DNA of 64,000 nt from Ignelater luminosus (Eukaryota; Arthropoda; Insecta; Coleoptera; Elateridae). Under the pieces are notes generated by a model. That model saw nothing but the letters and a program-made list of their open reading frames with translations, was not told the DNA's origin and made no database searches. Of this stretch, positions 26,691 to 39,232 are shown in pieces. The first letter of the stretch is position 1; each line of letters begins with the position of its first letter. The position numbers and the translations under genes were made by a program. Where the stretch lies: the NCBI GenBank assembly GCA_011009095.1, contig VTPC01090589.1, positions 636,206 to 700,205 of the forward strand, written 5' to 3'.

Positions 26691-27183
26691 GTTAGGCAAT
26701 TTTTGTTTAATATTTTGACGTTTTGGCGGCAAAGTGTCTTATCCATAGAGATTACAATGGGGAAATTAGTTCATTTTGAAACCAAGTCCAAGCCCAAAGG
26801 TTATTTTGGTGCAACCTTGATGATAAAAACCTCCACGAAATCATGTAAACTCAAAGTTTCCCATCTATGAAGATGACTGTTTGTCATCCTTTGTTTTTTC
26901 GTGTTTGGAATAATGGTTTAGTGAAGATTACCAACAATCGACTTTTGTCCAAATACAGTCTTGAAGAGATCAACTGCAATCAGGAGATTTTGGCCTTTTT
27001 AGTCTTCGAAAGAACAAAGTCCATCTTTTCAAGCGGGGCACTACTATTTGTTGTTTGAAAGCATTAAAATAGAACAGAGCACAGTAACGAAAAGATTTAT
27101 CAGTCACCAAACTAATTGACTACAATAAAAATATTTCCAAATAGAAAACAAAGTTGTTTTCAACTTACAGTGGAATTATGTGT
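26691..27183. other. Flank between mariner relic and palindrome
   Basis: No gene is recognised. The 10-bp word attgactaca at 27115-27124 recurs in direct orientation at 27400-27409, just at the far edge of the 27.2-27.4 kb palindrome. It could be a target-site duplication of an element slightly larger than the palindrome, or chance. Confidence 0.4.
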
Positions 27184-27401
27184 ATCATAAATGAAGGATA
27201 AACCCAAAGATGCATATATTGTCTCCCACATATAACCAGTATGAAGCGGGCAAGCATTGACTCTCATTATCCTCCACTGATGAGTCAAAACAAGGACGAA
27301 ACGATTGTCTGGAGGTATGTTAGTCAATGCTTGCAGGAATTTTTATTTGTGGGAGACAATATATGTATGCATCTTTGGGATGTTTATCCTTTATTTACGA
27401 T
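27184..27401. repeat. 218-bp near-palindrome enclosing a hammerhead ribozyme
   Basis: The left arm 27184-27230 and right arm 27349-27401 are inverted copies. Shared words include aaggataaac, ccaaagatgcat and atattgtctcccaca. The right arm carries small extra insertions (2-4 bp). Inside them a perfect 12-bp inverted pair (27251-27262 and 27322-27333) encloses the ribozyme core. The whole unit would fold into one long hairpin. It resembles a MITE or a retrozyme-like mobile unit. It codes for no recognisable protein; a 69-codon open frame across it is a shadow. Confidence 0.85.
27251..27333 (+). ncRNA. Type-I hammerhead self-cleaving ribozyme (predicted)
   Basis: The core CTGATGA is at 27277-27283. 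Stem II is GTC (27284-27286) pairing with GAC (27295-27297) around an 8-nt loop. GAAA is at 27298-27301. Stem III is AC/GT (27301-27302 with 27307-27308) around the loop GATT, followed by the cleavage-site C at 27309. Stem I is CCTCCA (27271-27276) pairing perfectly with TGGAGG (27310-27315). Beyond an internal loop (8 nt at 27263-27270, 6 nt at 27316-27321) stem I continues for 12 perfect base pairs (27251-27262 with 27322-27333). Every invariant hammerhead position, including the A15.1-U16.1 pair, is present. Cleavage would fall after 27309. A 2-bp stem III is typical of the minimal hammerheads in metazoan satellite and retrozyme repeats, which often act better as dimers. Activity is inferred, not shown. 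Confidence 0.85.
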
Positions 27402-28891
27402 TGACTACATTTTTATACACCTTCTATGCTATAAAGTAATTCATTTATGAAACCTATTAAAGTTTATTTCCTTCATTTGTAATTACAATATTCAATATAA
27501 TTATCTTCTTAAACTTTCTCCGTTTTGTTGACTGTTTCGATCTTCCTCGTTTCTCATAACTATTGCACCTTCATATTTTAGACTTCCAGTGTCGTGTATT
27601 AGTGGGAACAACCTTGACTTTTAAGTAGGTATTTGAAATCGCAATAACGTAATTACACTGAAATCTAATTTTGTATTTCATGATTAATATTGACAATGTT
27701 CATTTAATAAAAAAATAATCCTCGATAATTTTCAACGCCCAAAAATAATACCAAGAATTTTTTCCACCTTTTAAATAGTTACCACGAAGTTTATGTATCA
27801 TCATATTATTACAATTGTATTAGTTAAAGTCAATTGTTACTTTAAATAAGCGTGTAATAGAATTTCCTCTTATTCATTTTTAGTTAATTTACATACGTGA
27901 TATTTTTGGGAATGTCCTGTGCATTTTTTTTTTGGTTAATCCCTTAAGTGTTTTTAGATGTTCGAAGCGATCGTTATAAAATTATCATAAATAAATGTCC
28001 TTAGAAAATCCAATAAAAACGTCTAGTTAGTTTATATAATGAGAATGATCTCAGTTAAACAAATAACGTGACTGTACGGATTAGCATCCGGATTCACCTA
28101 CATGCATTATTGCTAGGAACCAGTCGTGTTTAAATTGTGTTATGATTAAACGTAAAATTTAATTACATACATTTAATCATATAGTACTACGTGTTTTAAA
28201 AAATATCTATCGTTACTATTTGACACCGTTTATTTATTGCTAAACATCAAGATAAAAGTTATGATTCTTATTTACAATGACGATATGTGCTAGGTATTAA
28301 TGTGTTTACATTATTACGTAACATTAATGAATAAAAAAAAGAATAACTTAAGGTATAATTGTGGTTAGAATAATATTCTTTACTCGCAGGTTGCTTAATA
28401 AAACAATATAACTGCCTTTCTTTTGTCAATTACTTGCTTTCCGACTTTTCAACACGCAAGTTATGATGAAACTGAAAGGTTAACTTTTTATTTGATAAGA
28501 AAAAGCCAGGTTATATTTGGAAATAAATATCAACGGTAAAATCTAAATGGTAATTTGTCATGAAATCGATTTTCTTCTTCTTTAATTATATGATATAATA
28601 CTTAACTACGTTTTCGTTATCAAAATCTTACCACACAAATAGTTTTTCATTAAAATTCATTCGAAATACAAGATGAAGTAAACATTTTTGTTTTTATAGT
28701 TTTGTTGCCACATTTATGTAATCCTTAAGCCATAGCAAAATTCATTTGTTCAAATAGTAAAAGCGTTAAAAACCATATGGTGTTGTCCGAACCACCTTTC
28801 TAGCAACCCAAATACATATCAGAATATTATTTTTTTTAGTTTGAGAGAGACCTCCTAAGGGTACCTGTAAGAAGATAATCGGATGCGCTTG

Positions 28892-28942
28892 TATATAAAT
28901 AGGCCTTGGGGCGCTCAGATACTTAGGAAGACGGTAGCCATG
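28892..28942 (+). promoter_or_regulatory. TATA box and initiator-like core promoter (possible)
   Basis: TATATAAAT (28892-28900) lies 25 bp upstream of the A in TCAGAT (28915-28920, close to the insect initiator TCAKTY). An ATG in good context (gccatg, 28940) follows 23 bp later, but its frame closes after 22 codons. The geometry is that of a real core promoter, yet no downstream exon could be assigned. It may belong to a short first exon or a transposon. Confidence 0.35.
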
Positions 28943-31900
28943 TTTTCAAACAACCAAGATATTCAAGAAAAATGTTTTCTCCCAAAAACCATTTTTTGCA
29001 ATTACTAACAATAACAGAGATACCTTAAGATTCTATCAAATTTAGCCCATCTCATCCTGTGCTTGGTCGCTTTTTTGCAAAATTCAATTTGTAACGAGGT
29101 GTGGAATTTTTAGAACCAATCGTAATTTTTAGGCCAGTCAAAATCTTTGAATTGCAAAAGTTTGCCTTTTCTTCAAGATCCTTTTGATATCAACTACGAC
29201 GCCATGCCCAAACCTTTAATAACTTCAAAATATAAATATATAAGAAAAGTTTTTTATCTGGGTTTTTAGATTGATTATGATTTTTGATTCAATTGAGCGT
29301 TTTGATTGATTCGATTCAATAACTGTAACGCCTTTTGTAGAATTCCTGAACAAACTGAATATTTAGACTACACCCGGAATCTCGATTTTTGAGACGATTG
29401 CGTTTTTTTTGGATCGGTTAAGCTTTTTGAGTATTTTTTCCGAACTAAATCAAGTTAGTCAATGTCAAATAGAAGAACTATTGCGAAGATAGTCTAATAA
29501 TGAAGCAAGAACTTTGTATATGAGTTTGAAATAAAGCTTGAACCAGAAAGAGTTCTTGTTGGAAGCTGTTTTACATCTGGTTTAGAATGAGAGTTAACTG
29601 TTTATGGTAAACCGTTAATATTAATAAGAGATAAGTCCATGAAGAATTTTAAGGCAAGGCGTCAATGTTTGCTTTAAGTGTCGAAAAACTGTTTTGTCTA
29701 AAAAAATATAATACGAGTTTTTTATTTTGTTCCTAATTTAGCCTCGTGTAGTCGTGTTATTATATTATGTAATTCTACAAAAATGTATACTCAAAAAACA
29801 AATGATGTATGATACTTTTTCATAAAATCAAGATTAGTTACAAAAGACAATCAATGGATTTCATTAAAATTCATTACATAATTCTAATAAAAGATAAACG
29901 CCTTGGGCTACGCAAGGTTAATTAATATTGATCGCATTAAAAATTCAATGAAGTTATGGTTAAGGAAATTCCAGCAATATTTTATTCAATTTGCATTATT
30001 GGCACGCGGCAAAATACCGCTAAATACATAAGGTATTCCCCGTATTTACTTTCAACATTGCTCATAATTTGCACAGATTTTCATGCTGAATTAATCATTT
30101 AACATCTAAGACACACGAAAGACGTTTGTAGATCATTCTACATACAAGAAACGAAAACAAAACAGATTTTGTTTCATATTCTTAAAGACGTCATGGACTA
30201 CTAGAAAAACTTGTTTATAAAAGTGTCATTTGGGTCTTATCTTTACATAGCTTTTAGCATCTCACGCGATGTTAAACTGAACAAAAAATCGTTTGGAAAA
30301 TCTTTTATATTTTTAAGAAACTCGCTGGCAACAAAAAACATTTTTTTATATCAAACGTTTCTGGGATACACTTTAATTAATTTATGGAATTTATGATTAA
30401 TGAAATGTTTTGGCAAACAAATGGTTGTTTTGCATCATTTAAATTCTGTCAAAATAAACAACAGTTAAGATCGGTCTCATTTCCAAACCAGTTCTGGTCT
30501 GAATCTTATTAGTTCACGTCAAGTCTTTGATTCTTTTGAATTCGTAGCATCGTATCATGTCGTGTTGAAAAATTCCATCACCTTCAGAATCTAGCATAAA
30601 ATATTATTTCCAAGGTTTATATAATATCCATCCAGTTCTCGATGGTAACAATGGTATCTGACCCTAATATCCCCAAAACGTATTTTTCGCAAGTTATCTG
30701 AATGATTTTCTTTGGTACCAATCATTATCGACGAGATGAATTTGAGTAATACGAACCTAAAATCTAAAATTATGTAAAGTCTTCAAAATTAATAGAAAAT
30801 TAGAATTTCTTGCGATTCAACGCAATATGTTTTCTTGTTACTAATAATGCCTGTAAACATAATTCGTTTAGGCAAGTAAAAGCTTTCCGAGAAGACCAAA
30901 CAAGAAATTAGGTATATCCGAAAGATAGTCTAAAATCTTCCAGCGTTATTTCGTTATTCTTGCTGCAAATCTTTTTGAGCTATGGAGACTGTTGCTAGAT
31001 ACTGAGGTAAGACAACGCCCAAGCCAAGCCAAGCCAAGTTCAATCTGGAACTTATCTCAAGCCACGAATAAAGCTCCTTTTAGAAAACCAGTGGTAATTG
31101 AAGCTACTGTGTCTTGGTTAGTCTGACAAAATATCAAAGAGACGCTCCAAAAAAAATTTTTTGACACTTGTTGTGATTAGATATACTATTTCGGCATGTA
31201 TAGGGATTTAAAACAATTGTGTACTAACCTAAATAAATTTGTTTTGATGGATTTTTCAATTTGAAGAACGAGTTCTGAAAATCGCATTTTGGGAAAACCC
31301 TGATAATTAAGTCAGAAATGACCAAGCGCTTTTTGCTGGTTCGCCAAAACAAAAACCAAGTTCGTTATTGTTTTTGAATGAATTAATTCAAGGGTTTCTA
31401 AAAATCTATTCTTCTACGATCCAAAAATACTGCACCCACACCGACACTATTTCCTTTTTCAAATATCCAAAAAGACAATACGATTTACAGTTGAATGTGA
31501 ACTTTGTACCATGAAAAATTGGTTTTTACGCCAACTATAGTAGATTTCAGTAGATGACTAGGAAACAATTAAGATTGATTGATTCTAATTGGGTAAGAAT
31601 ATTAGAAATGAACAGACTAATCTTAAAATCATCCAACATGATAGAGTTATATAGAAAAGATTATATTAGCATACTTTGATTAGCATTTGTTTGCTTTTTC
31701 GACGTAAGTTGATTTAATGTATGTTTGTTTGTTTTTATTTGTTTTAGTTTAAAACAAATAGTTCAAAAGTTTCTAACGGATAACAGACCGTAATTCAATT
31801 TATCAGATTATAATACGTCTCTACTTTTGTGAGAATCACAACAAAAAACAAGGAAACAATAGAGAAGTCACTTTTTTTCAAAACAATAACAAGTAATTTT

Positions 31901-34847
31901 GTTTAATTTTTAATTACGGCTATAATTTGATCTCAGTTAAGACAATTGTTTATGTTTCAGTGAGTCCATCCTATTTTGCTAACATCCTGCTTTAACTAGT
32001 AAATTTAGATAGGTAGATGAGGTTGTTACACTACAATAATTATGGCTAGATAAATTATGTTCAGCAAAGTGGAATTATATATAAATTCCATCACGGCAAG
32101 TTTAGTGCTTGCGGATGTTACTTAGAGTATACAGAGTGTCTCACTTATTGCTGTCTTTTTTACCTATCAATAGAATCAGAATATAGAATCTTTTTCTTCT
32201 TGATTATAGGGTAATATAACAGATAAAAATTTGGAACTATATAAGATGAGAAGTTAAATAGCGTGTACCGGCAGAAAAGGGTTCGAGCTCTTGATAACAT
32301 TTCCAAACCCGTTGTTATTACACTTTTATTGCAAGAAACAAAAAAGTAAAAACAAAGATAGAATATTAAATTGTTTCAGGTTATTATTTTTCTATTCATC
32401 TGATGCCTAAGGCAATCAAATTTATGCTAATAATAACTTGCAAATTTCAACTATTTGGAGCTTATTTTCTCAGAAATTATTAGAGTGGGTTTAGTTAAAA
32501 ATAACTGAAGATTGTCTACTCATATAAAAAGAAAAAAACTAATACACCCAGTGTAATAAATATACCAAGAGAAAATTTAACCTTAAATGTCATTTAGTAC
32601 AAGGCTCTATTTTATCAAATCTTGATAACATGCTGTAAAAACTAGTTTTGCTTTTCATATTTTCATAAAATAATGTAAACCAAATTCTAGTGTTTAGACA
32701 CTGTATGTATAATTTATACTGAATTCTAAGATAGTCAAGATAGATTTGACTTGTTTAGAGTATGCGCGAATTTAAAAGATTGGTGTGGGAAAATATTTTT
32801 TAAAAATGTTTCATTTTTGTTTTTAATTTTCACCTAAAATTTAATTTTTATTTAACAAATGACTTGAAAAGTTTTAACTAAACATTAATACACGAAGATC
32901 CTTAATTACACGTTAATTACCTAAGGTAGAAAGAAATAGAAAATAATTTGTTTTTAATGTAATTAAAAAATGTAAAAAGAAAAGCCTTAAATTACTTACT
33001 AACCGTTCATTTCGAGTTATATACGTCCTCCTTAATACAAATATTCTATATAACCTAAATCATTCAATTAATCTGTTCGTAATAAAAAGAAAGTTAGATA
33101 GGTTTACAAATAACATTTGAATGTTAGACTATAAATAAATGAAATAGAATTAAAATAATATCATGCGTAACACTTACGAAATTTGTTGAAAGCCATTATT
33201 AATTTTAACCTTAGTAAGTAAAGCTGACACTCTTTAACAAGCACGTCAATAGCTACACAACGATTAAAAAGACTTTTGTTTTTAAAATGTTACCAATGTT
33301 ACCCAGTCAACACGACAAGTTTAATACAACAACCGATGGAGGCAGCAGTATTAGACATCCAGTTCGTGACGACCTTTAAACACACACAGGTCTGTTCGAT
33401 ACGTAATTTATAAACGCAATTTTCACAACAGCGATAGACTTTTACCGTTTTAAAACTTTAATGCATTTAGGTGGTTGTAAATCAACTGGTTTGTTGGCAG
33501 TAAACGATTGTTCTTTTTATTTCATTTGCTTTTTTAAAACAAAATTACGCAGACATTTTGATGATGCATAAAAGTACAACGAATTGATTATGGCACGATT
33601 AGGAAAAACCCAAACTTAGTTACGGATGTTTATCTTAACAAAAGTAATACTCTGATGATAGAACATGTAATTCAGATTTCAAAAACACGACTAACACGAG
33701 TGTGAAGTATACACATCCGAATTTTCGGAAATAAAGTTAATAAAATGTTGATAACATTTACTGTTCTTATTTCCACTATCTTCAAAACAGTTGCGACAAT
33801 GTTTACTTTAATTGATAAAGTGTTATGTCAAATTTCCCTATTTATTGGTTGCGAAGAACGGTAATTTATTGTAAGAGAGAACAAAAATAAAGATTTCTAC
33901 GGTTTAACAATTAATATCCAGGTCAACTAATACACCGAGAAGGTTTTTGTGGAAAGTCATAGACTATAGAAAACTGCTTGATTTATTATTTACGTCATAG
34001 ATTTACAAAAATTGAATAATTCAATCAACCTCAATTAACTTCCATTATCTCGTTATTAACAATAAATCTCGTGGCTTTTCAAACAAATTCATTGATTAAA
34101 GAAGTAACACTAGCAATTTTTTTAATTATTATCAAAGTTTCCACTTTTTAAATAATTTATACATTTTTAGATTGCATAAGTGAAGTTTAACGGAATATCC
34201 AAAATGCAAAACTGATTAAATAACAAATTCATTTCTGAAAAAGAATTTGTTATTGTGTATTTCATCTGTTCTTATTATTTACATAATTTGCTGTAATCAA
34301 ATTTTGAAACATCTTTAATTGCAATTTGCCCGAGTTTTGAAAGATGTCAAAACGATTGCCAGTGATATGAAAATAATAGACAATCTCAAATATGACTTTA
34401 AAATCCTACAAGAACCGTAAACCAAAAACTTTTTGATCAAACCATACAGTTTTTAAATCAGAGGTTATATCTTTTTTGTTAGACAAGTATTTAGATATAG
34501 CACAATAAATTTCTACCTTCTTTTCTTTATCTTTACAAGTACATTGATATTCCATTTTATTCAGTCATTGTTTATAGCAACTTCAGCGTTTAAAGTATGT
34601 CAGCGTTCTGATACACTGGTTTGTGAAGATGCGCTTACAAACCCTATCAAGGTACAAAGCAGAGGGACACACACAAGCAAAGCAAAATCACACCATCCGA
34701 TGCAACATTGAAAGAAACAGGTTTGGGTCCTTTCCAAGTTGAAGACTTTCCAACACAAATTTAAATTTATACATATAAATTCAAAGAAAGAATTTTGTTA
34801 ATTACAAATAACCATTAATGGAATTTTAGAGTAAAAAACCCAACAGA

Positions 34848-34865
34848 AATAATAATAATAATAAT
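34848..34865. repeat. (AAT)6 microsatellite
   Basis: Six uninterrupted AAT units. Simple repeat. Confidence 0.9.
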
Positions 34866-35639
34866 AGCAGAATTCTTCTTATCAGAGTGGAAAGACCAAC
34901 CACGTAGTACTACAAACAACCTGAAATGTACTACAAGTAGATTTGTTTTAGCTCAGTTTTACTTAGTGTTTACCAATTTGATATAATCGGACTGTTTTAA
35001 TAACTTTCATAGCTTTTCCTCCTCTTCTCGAAAGTGTAAAACGGAATCTAACAATCGTTGAAATTTGAAGATCAAGATTTTATTGAATTAGGACTATATT
35101 TCAATAGGAATGCTACGAAAAACTGTTATTGGCGACATCTCTTGTATTTTTTCCAAACAATCATTGTGCTATATATTCGTGTCAAAATAGTTGTGCAAAA
35201 GTATTTTTACTTTCACTATATTTATATTCCTGAATTTAATTCATCTTTAAAGATGACTATTAAGTCAAAATTATACTCCTCAACTGCCAAGAGGTCATTG
35301 AAAGTGCTGCGTTTACAAATTCCACAGTTAGCCAGACTGTCAATGAGAGCTTTCGATCCCGTGACAACTAACATCTAATTTTCAGTCAAGAAAGATCTAT
35401 GTGAAGGTTATGTAAGTAGACATTACACGCTTCTGGTCTAAATCCCATAGACACTCCTTTATGCTTCAAATGCCAACAATATGCCTTACAGTGTTCAGAG
35501 AAACATTAGATTTTTTTAGATGAATTATAAGTATATTGAGAGTAATAATCAGACACACTATTAGATGTTAATGTCTTTGCAATTTCAGCAAATCTGCCGT
35601 GACTATTTGTCATTGTCTCTGTGGAAACTTTATTGGATC

Positions 35640-37752
35640 AGATTCGTTCTGTACGCAATAGATGCAATTTTTAAATTGTTCTTGTAATTTAAACTGATAC
35701 GCCAGGTCACCACACGAATCTACATTTATTAATACGTTGATGTCCACTATTCAATTTTTCACGCATATCTGTTCGCAAACATGATGAAATAAACTGAACT
35801 AGCTTTCATTATTTTATTAATTTGTCACACACAAGGTCTTTTGATTGATACTAAATTGTTTCCGCTAATCGTTGCTCTGTTGCAGGGTAATGAGTAATAA
35901 TACCTCTTCTGTTAAATCGATACCTTTAGTGGACTTCTTGATAGTGTCAGCAATAATTCCCTTCCCAAGGGCATAGTACTTAATATCAAAGCATAACAAC
36001 GCATTTTTATGCTTTTTAATCGAAGTGTTAAACTATCTACATTTCTTTGTCCAAGAATAGCAATCATAGGCTTACGGTCAACCTTTATTTAAATTTTTTC
36101 CAGTAATAAAGTTGAAAAATTTACTGCATGCACAGGCTATGGCAAAAGTTCTTTTTTAATCTGCGCATACCACTTTTCACTGGAAGACAGTGTTCTAAAT
36201 GCATATGCTATGAGTTTAAATCATTACTAGACTGGCGTTGAAATAATACCGCACTAAGAGCATATGAAGACAAATCAGCAAATAGCGTGGTATTTTCGAG
36301 ACATCGTATACAAGAGAGTGAGACAATACCTCTTTTATTTTTAAAAATGCAAATAATGACTTGGATTTTTTTTTGACCAAAAACAACACCACTAAAAACT
36401 AACTATGTGTCCTAATACATTTCTTCCATGGATTATGACATCATCAAAATGACAAATCCTTCTAGTCCTTCCAAAAGATTAAAAATTTATTTTTGAAAGA
36501 TTTCGGAAGCTGAAGTCAATCCAAACAAAAGTCTTTTGAATGGAGTTATAAAAGTTGCTAAGGCATTCTTTACTTAATGGGATTTGCCAAAATCCATTGT
36601 TGCTTGCGCTTTGCCTAATTGACCCAATGTCATCTTCACATATGGCATATAATGTGGTTCTAATATGACATTTTTATTTAATTGTATCAAGTCAATACAC
36701 ATTTTATTGTTTGGTTTGGGTACTGTAACCGCAGGTGCGCACCAAGCTGATGCTTCAGTTTCAATAACACCTTCTTGCTTAAAACACGTCTAGGATCATT
36801 TACATATATAAGCATACGGCACAGCATTAAGTGTTAATATAATGAGATATGGTTGTTGTTGTTCAAAAGACGAAAAGAATCAGACACGCCACAAAATGCC
36901 TCCTGTTGTTTTCTCACCGATTCAAATTGCCTGGCAACAGTAACTGCTTTTCCAGGGTAACAAGAGCATCTAATTGTAATTTTTCTGGTATGCTTTTGTC
37001 AGCTACGTCCAGAACTACTTAATCTCTAATTGCTTGAGTTCGAGCATGAAGGTCCGTGAAGTTTTCTGTTTCTTTTCATTGAAAGGATACAAACACTTGT
37101 TCTGCTTCTGAGCCCTTTAAATAAATTAATGAATTCATTTGTTCCACAACAGACCTATCAAATAAGTCACTGGCTGAGCTGAAACGTTTAAATCTAATTT
37201 GTTTTATAGGCAAACATAAGTTTGATTATTACATCTTTTGAACATGATTACAATGCGCATACTTCATTCATAACAACGATGTGTCAAAAACCTAGTGACA
37301 GTTCTGGTGGTATTTAATGTTACCAACCGGGCTGCTACTTCATATTATAATTAATATAAGTAAGTTGTAGGCTTGACTGTTTAAATTTTACAGTAGATAC
37401 GTCATAATATATCCAAAGTGCCTAAACCGGTATTTGTCAAATTAGAAACAACTTTTCAACATTTATCTTTACCAAATAGTTGGAAACAAAGTTTGCTTGC
37501 GGTAAAAACGGTATATCTAGATCTAGATTCTCATGCTTTACACTTACCACTGACTAAAGAGTCATTTATGTATGATTGCACGACACAAATTCTTTCGGAG
37601 GAAAAGCATGTTGAAATGTGCGCGGTAACGAACATTTATCATTGACATGAAAGACGCCGACACCAAAGGAGATATCTGGTTTCTCTCTACAATATGTGGT
37701 TATACACTACTAGCTGCAAATATTTGTAACAGTAAAGTTTGCCTATCTCACA
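35640..37752 (-). mobile_element. Decayed Ty3/gypsy retrotransposon (gag and pol fragments)
   Basis: Read on the minus strand, gag-like words occur first (EKLQLDA, then LEKAVTVARQFESVRKQQ, about 37010-36900). Reverse transcriptase follows at about 36780-36420: GVIETEASAWCAPAVTVPKP, then CIDLIQLNKN, GFWQIPL, FITPFKR and the catalytic Asp pair in FDDVIIHGR. Next come an RNase H stretch (AYAFRTLSSSEKWYAQI, about 36210-36150) and the usual connector (LRLKSI, about 35990). Integrase is not convincingly visible. Frames change repeatedly and stops are common. The protease region seems deleted where gag joins pol near 36850. Order and motifs match the gypsy lineage found widely in arthropods. Long terminal repeats were not delimited. 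The element is inactive. Confidence 0.85.
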
Positions 37753-38152
37753 NNNNNNNNNNNNNNNNNNNNNNNNNNNNNNNNNNNNNNNNNNNNNNNN
37801 NNNNNNNNNNNNNNNNNNNNNNNNNNNNNNNNNNNNNNNNNNNNNNNNNNNNNNNNNNNNNNNNNNNNNNNNNNNNNNNNNNNNNNNNNNNNNNNNNNNN
37901 NNNNNNNNNNNNNNNNNNNNNNNNNNNNNNNNNNNNNNNNNNNNNNNNNNNNNNNNNNNNNNNNNNNNNNNNNNNNNNNNNNNNNNNNNNNNNNNNNNNN
38001 NNNNNNNNNNNNNNNNNNNNNNNNNNNNNNNNNNNNNNNNNNNNNNNNNNNNNNNNNNNNNNNNNNNNNNNNNNNNNNNNNNNNNNNNNNNNNNNNNNNN
38101 NNNNNNNNNNNNNNNNNNNNNNNNNNNNNNNNNNNNNNNNNNNNNNNNNNNN
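37753..38152. other. Assembly gap (400 N)
   Basis: Exactly 400 undetermined bases lie inside the gypsy relic, between two near-identical copies of the same sequence. Open frames spanning the N run are meaningless. Confidence 1.
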
Positions 38153-38336
38153 GGCCTGTGCCCCCCATACACAGACTCTGGAGGGAGGGATGGCGGTAGC
38201 CCCCCGACTACCGCGCTGGTGGTTGAGCCCGTACTCTTCGTCGCCGATGCACTACGCTCTCGCTGGAGACCGGGTCGACTGCCTCGCTTCGCACTCGCGG
38301 CCGGACTGCGAAAAATGTTTTGCCTTGCATAATGAG
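38153..38336. other. GC-rich fragment abutting the gap
   Basis: About 160-180 bp starting immediately after the N run is strongly GC-rich (for example ccccccgactaccgcgctgg and ctcgcggccggactgcg), quite unlike the rest of the window. It has open frames but no recognisable domain. It may be a piece of another repeat family, a foreign insertion or misassembled sequence. Confidence 0.6.
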
Positions 38337-39232
38337 TTCAAAAGACGAAAAGAATCAGACACGCCACAAAATGCCTCCTGTTGTTTTCTCACCGATTCAA
38401 ATTGCCTGGCAACAGTAACTGCTTTTCCAGGGTAACGAGAGCATCTAATTGTAATTTTTCTGATAGGCTTTTGTCAGCTACGTCCAGAACTACTTAATCT
38501 CTAATTGCTTGAGTTCGAGCATGAAGGTCCGTGAAGTTTTCTGTTTCTTTTCATTGAAAGGATACAAACACTTGTTCTGCTTCTGAGCTCTTTAAATAAA
38601 TTAATGAATTCATTTGTTCCACAACAGACCTATCAAATAAGTCACTGGCTGAGCGGAAACGTTTAAATCTAATTTGTTTTATACGCAAACATAAGTTTGA
38701 TTATTACATCTTATGAACATGATTACAATGCGCATACTTCATTCATAACAACGATGTGTCAAAAACCTAGTGACAGTTCTGGTAGTATTTAATGTTACCA
38801 ACCGGGCTGCTACTTCATATTATAATTAATATAAGTAAGTACCTAATTTGTAGGCTTGACTGTTTAAATTTTACAGTAGATACGTCATAATATATCCAAA
38901 GTGCCTAACCGGTATTTGTTAAATTAGAAACAACTTTTCAACATTTATCTTTACCAAATAGTTGGAAACAAAGTTTGTTTGCGGTAAAAACGGTATATCT
39001 AGATCTAGATTCTCATACTTTACACTTATCACTGACTAAAGAGTCATTTATGTATGATTGCACGACACAAATTCTTTCGGAGGAAAAGCATGTTGAAATG
39101 TGCGCGGTAACGAACATTTATCATTGACATGAAAGACGCCGACACCAAAGAAAATATCTGGTTTCTCTCTACAATATGTGGTTATTTACTACTAGCTGCA
39201 AATATTTGTAACAGTAAAGTTTGCCTATCTCA
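38337..39232 (-). mobile_element. Second copy of the gypsy gag/5' segment
   Basis: This segment repeats 36866-37752 in the same orientation at very high identity. It differs by scattered substitutions and an 8-bp length difference (gtaagtacctaatttgtagg here against gtaagttgtagg in the first copy). It contains the same gag words. It continues past the point where the first copy runs into the gap, so it supplies the missing edge (cacgaggttacacg). Confidence 0.85.

Larger units (their letters stand above)
27402..35639. other. Long intergenic region
   Basis: No gene is recognised in about 8.2 kb. Open frames at 30211-30396 and 35058-35378 show no domain. Visible details are a promoter-like TATA/initiator pair near 28.9 kb (listed separately), a short GCCAA run (ccaagccaagccaagccaag at about 31018-31037), an (AAT)6 microsatellite, and a tatacagagtgt word at 32126 that resembles a small transposon end without a partner I could find. 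Confidence 0.5.

Noticed and set aside
27241..27450. 69-codon open frame over the palindrome
   Set aside because: It is a shadow of the inverted repeat and the ribozyme, with no protein features.
37647..38435. Long open frames across the N run
   Set aside because: They exist only because N is read as open; no biological meaning.
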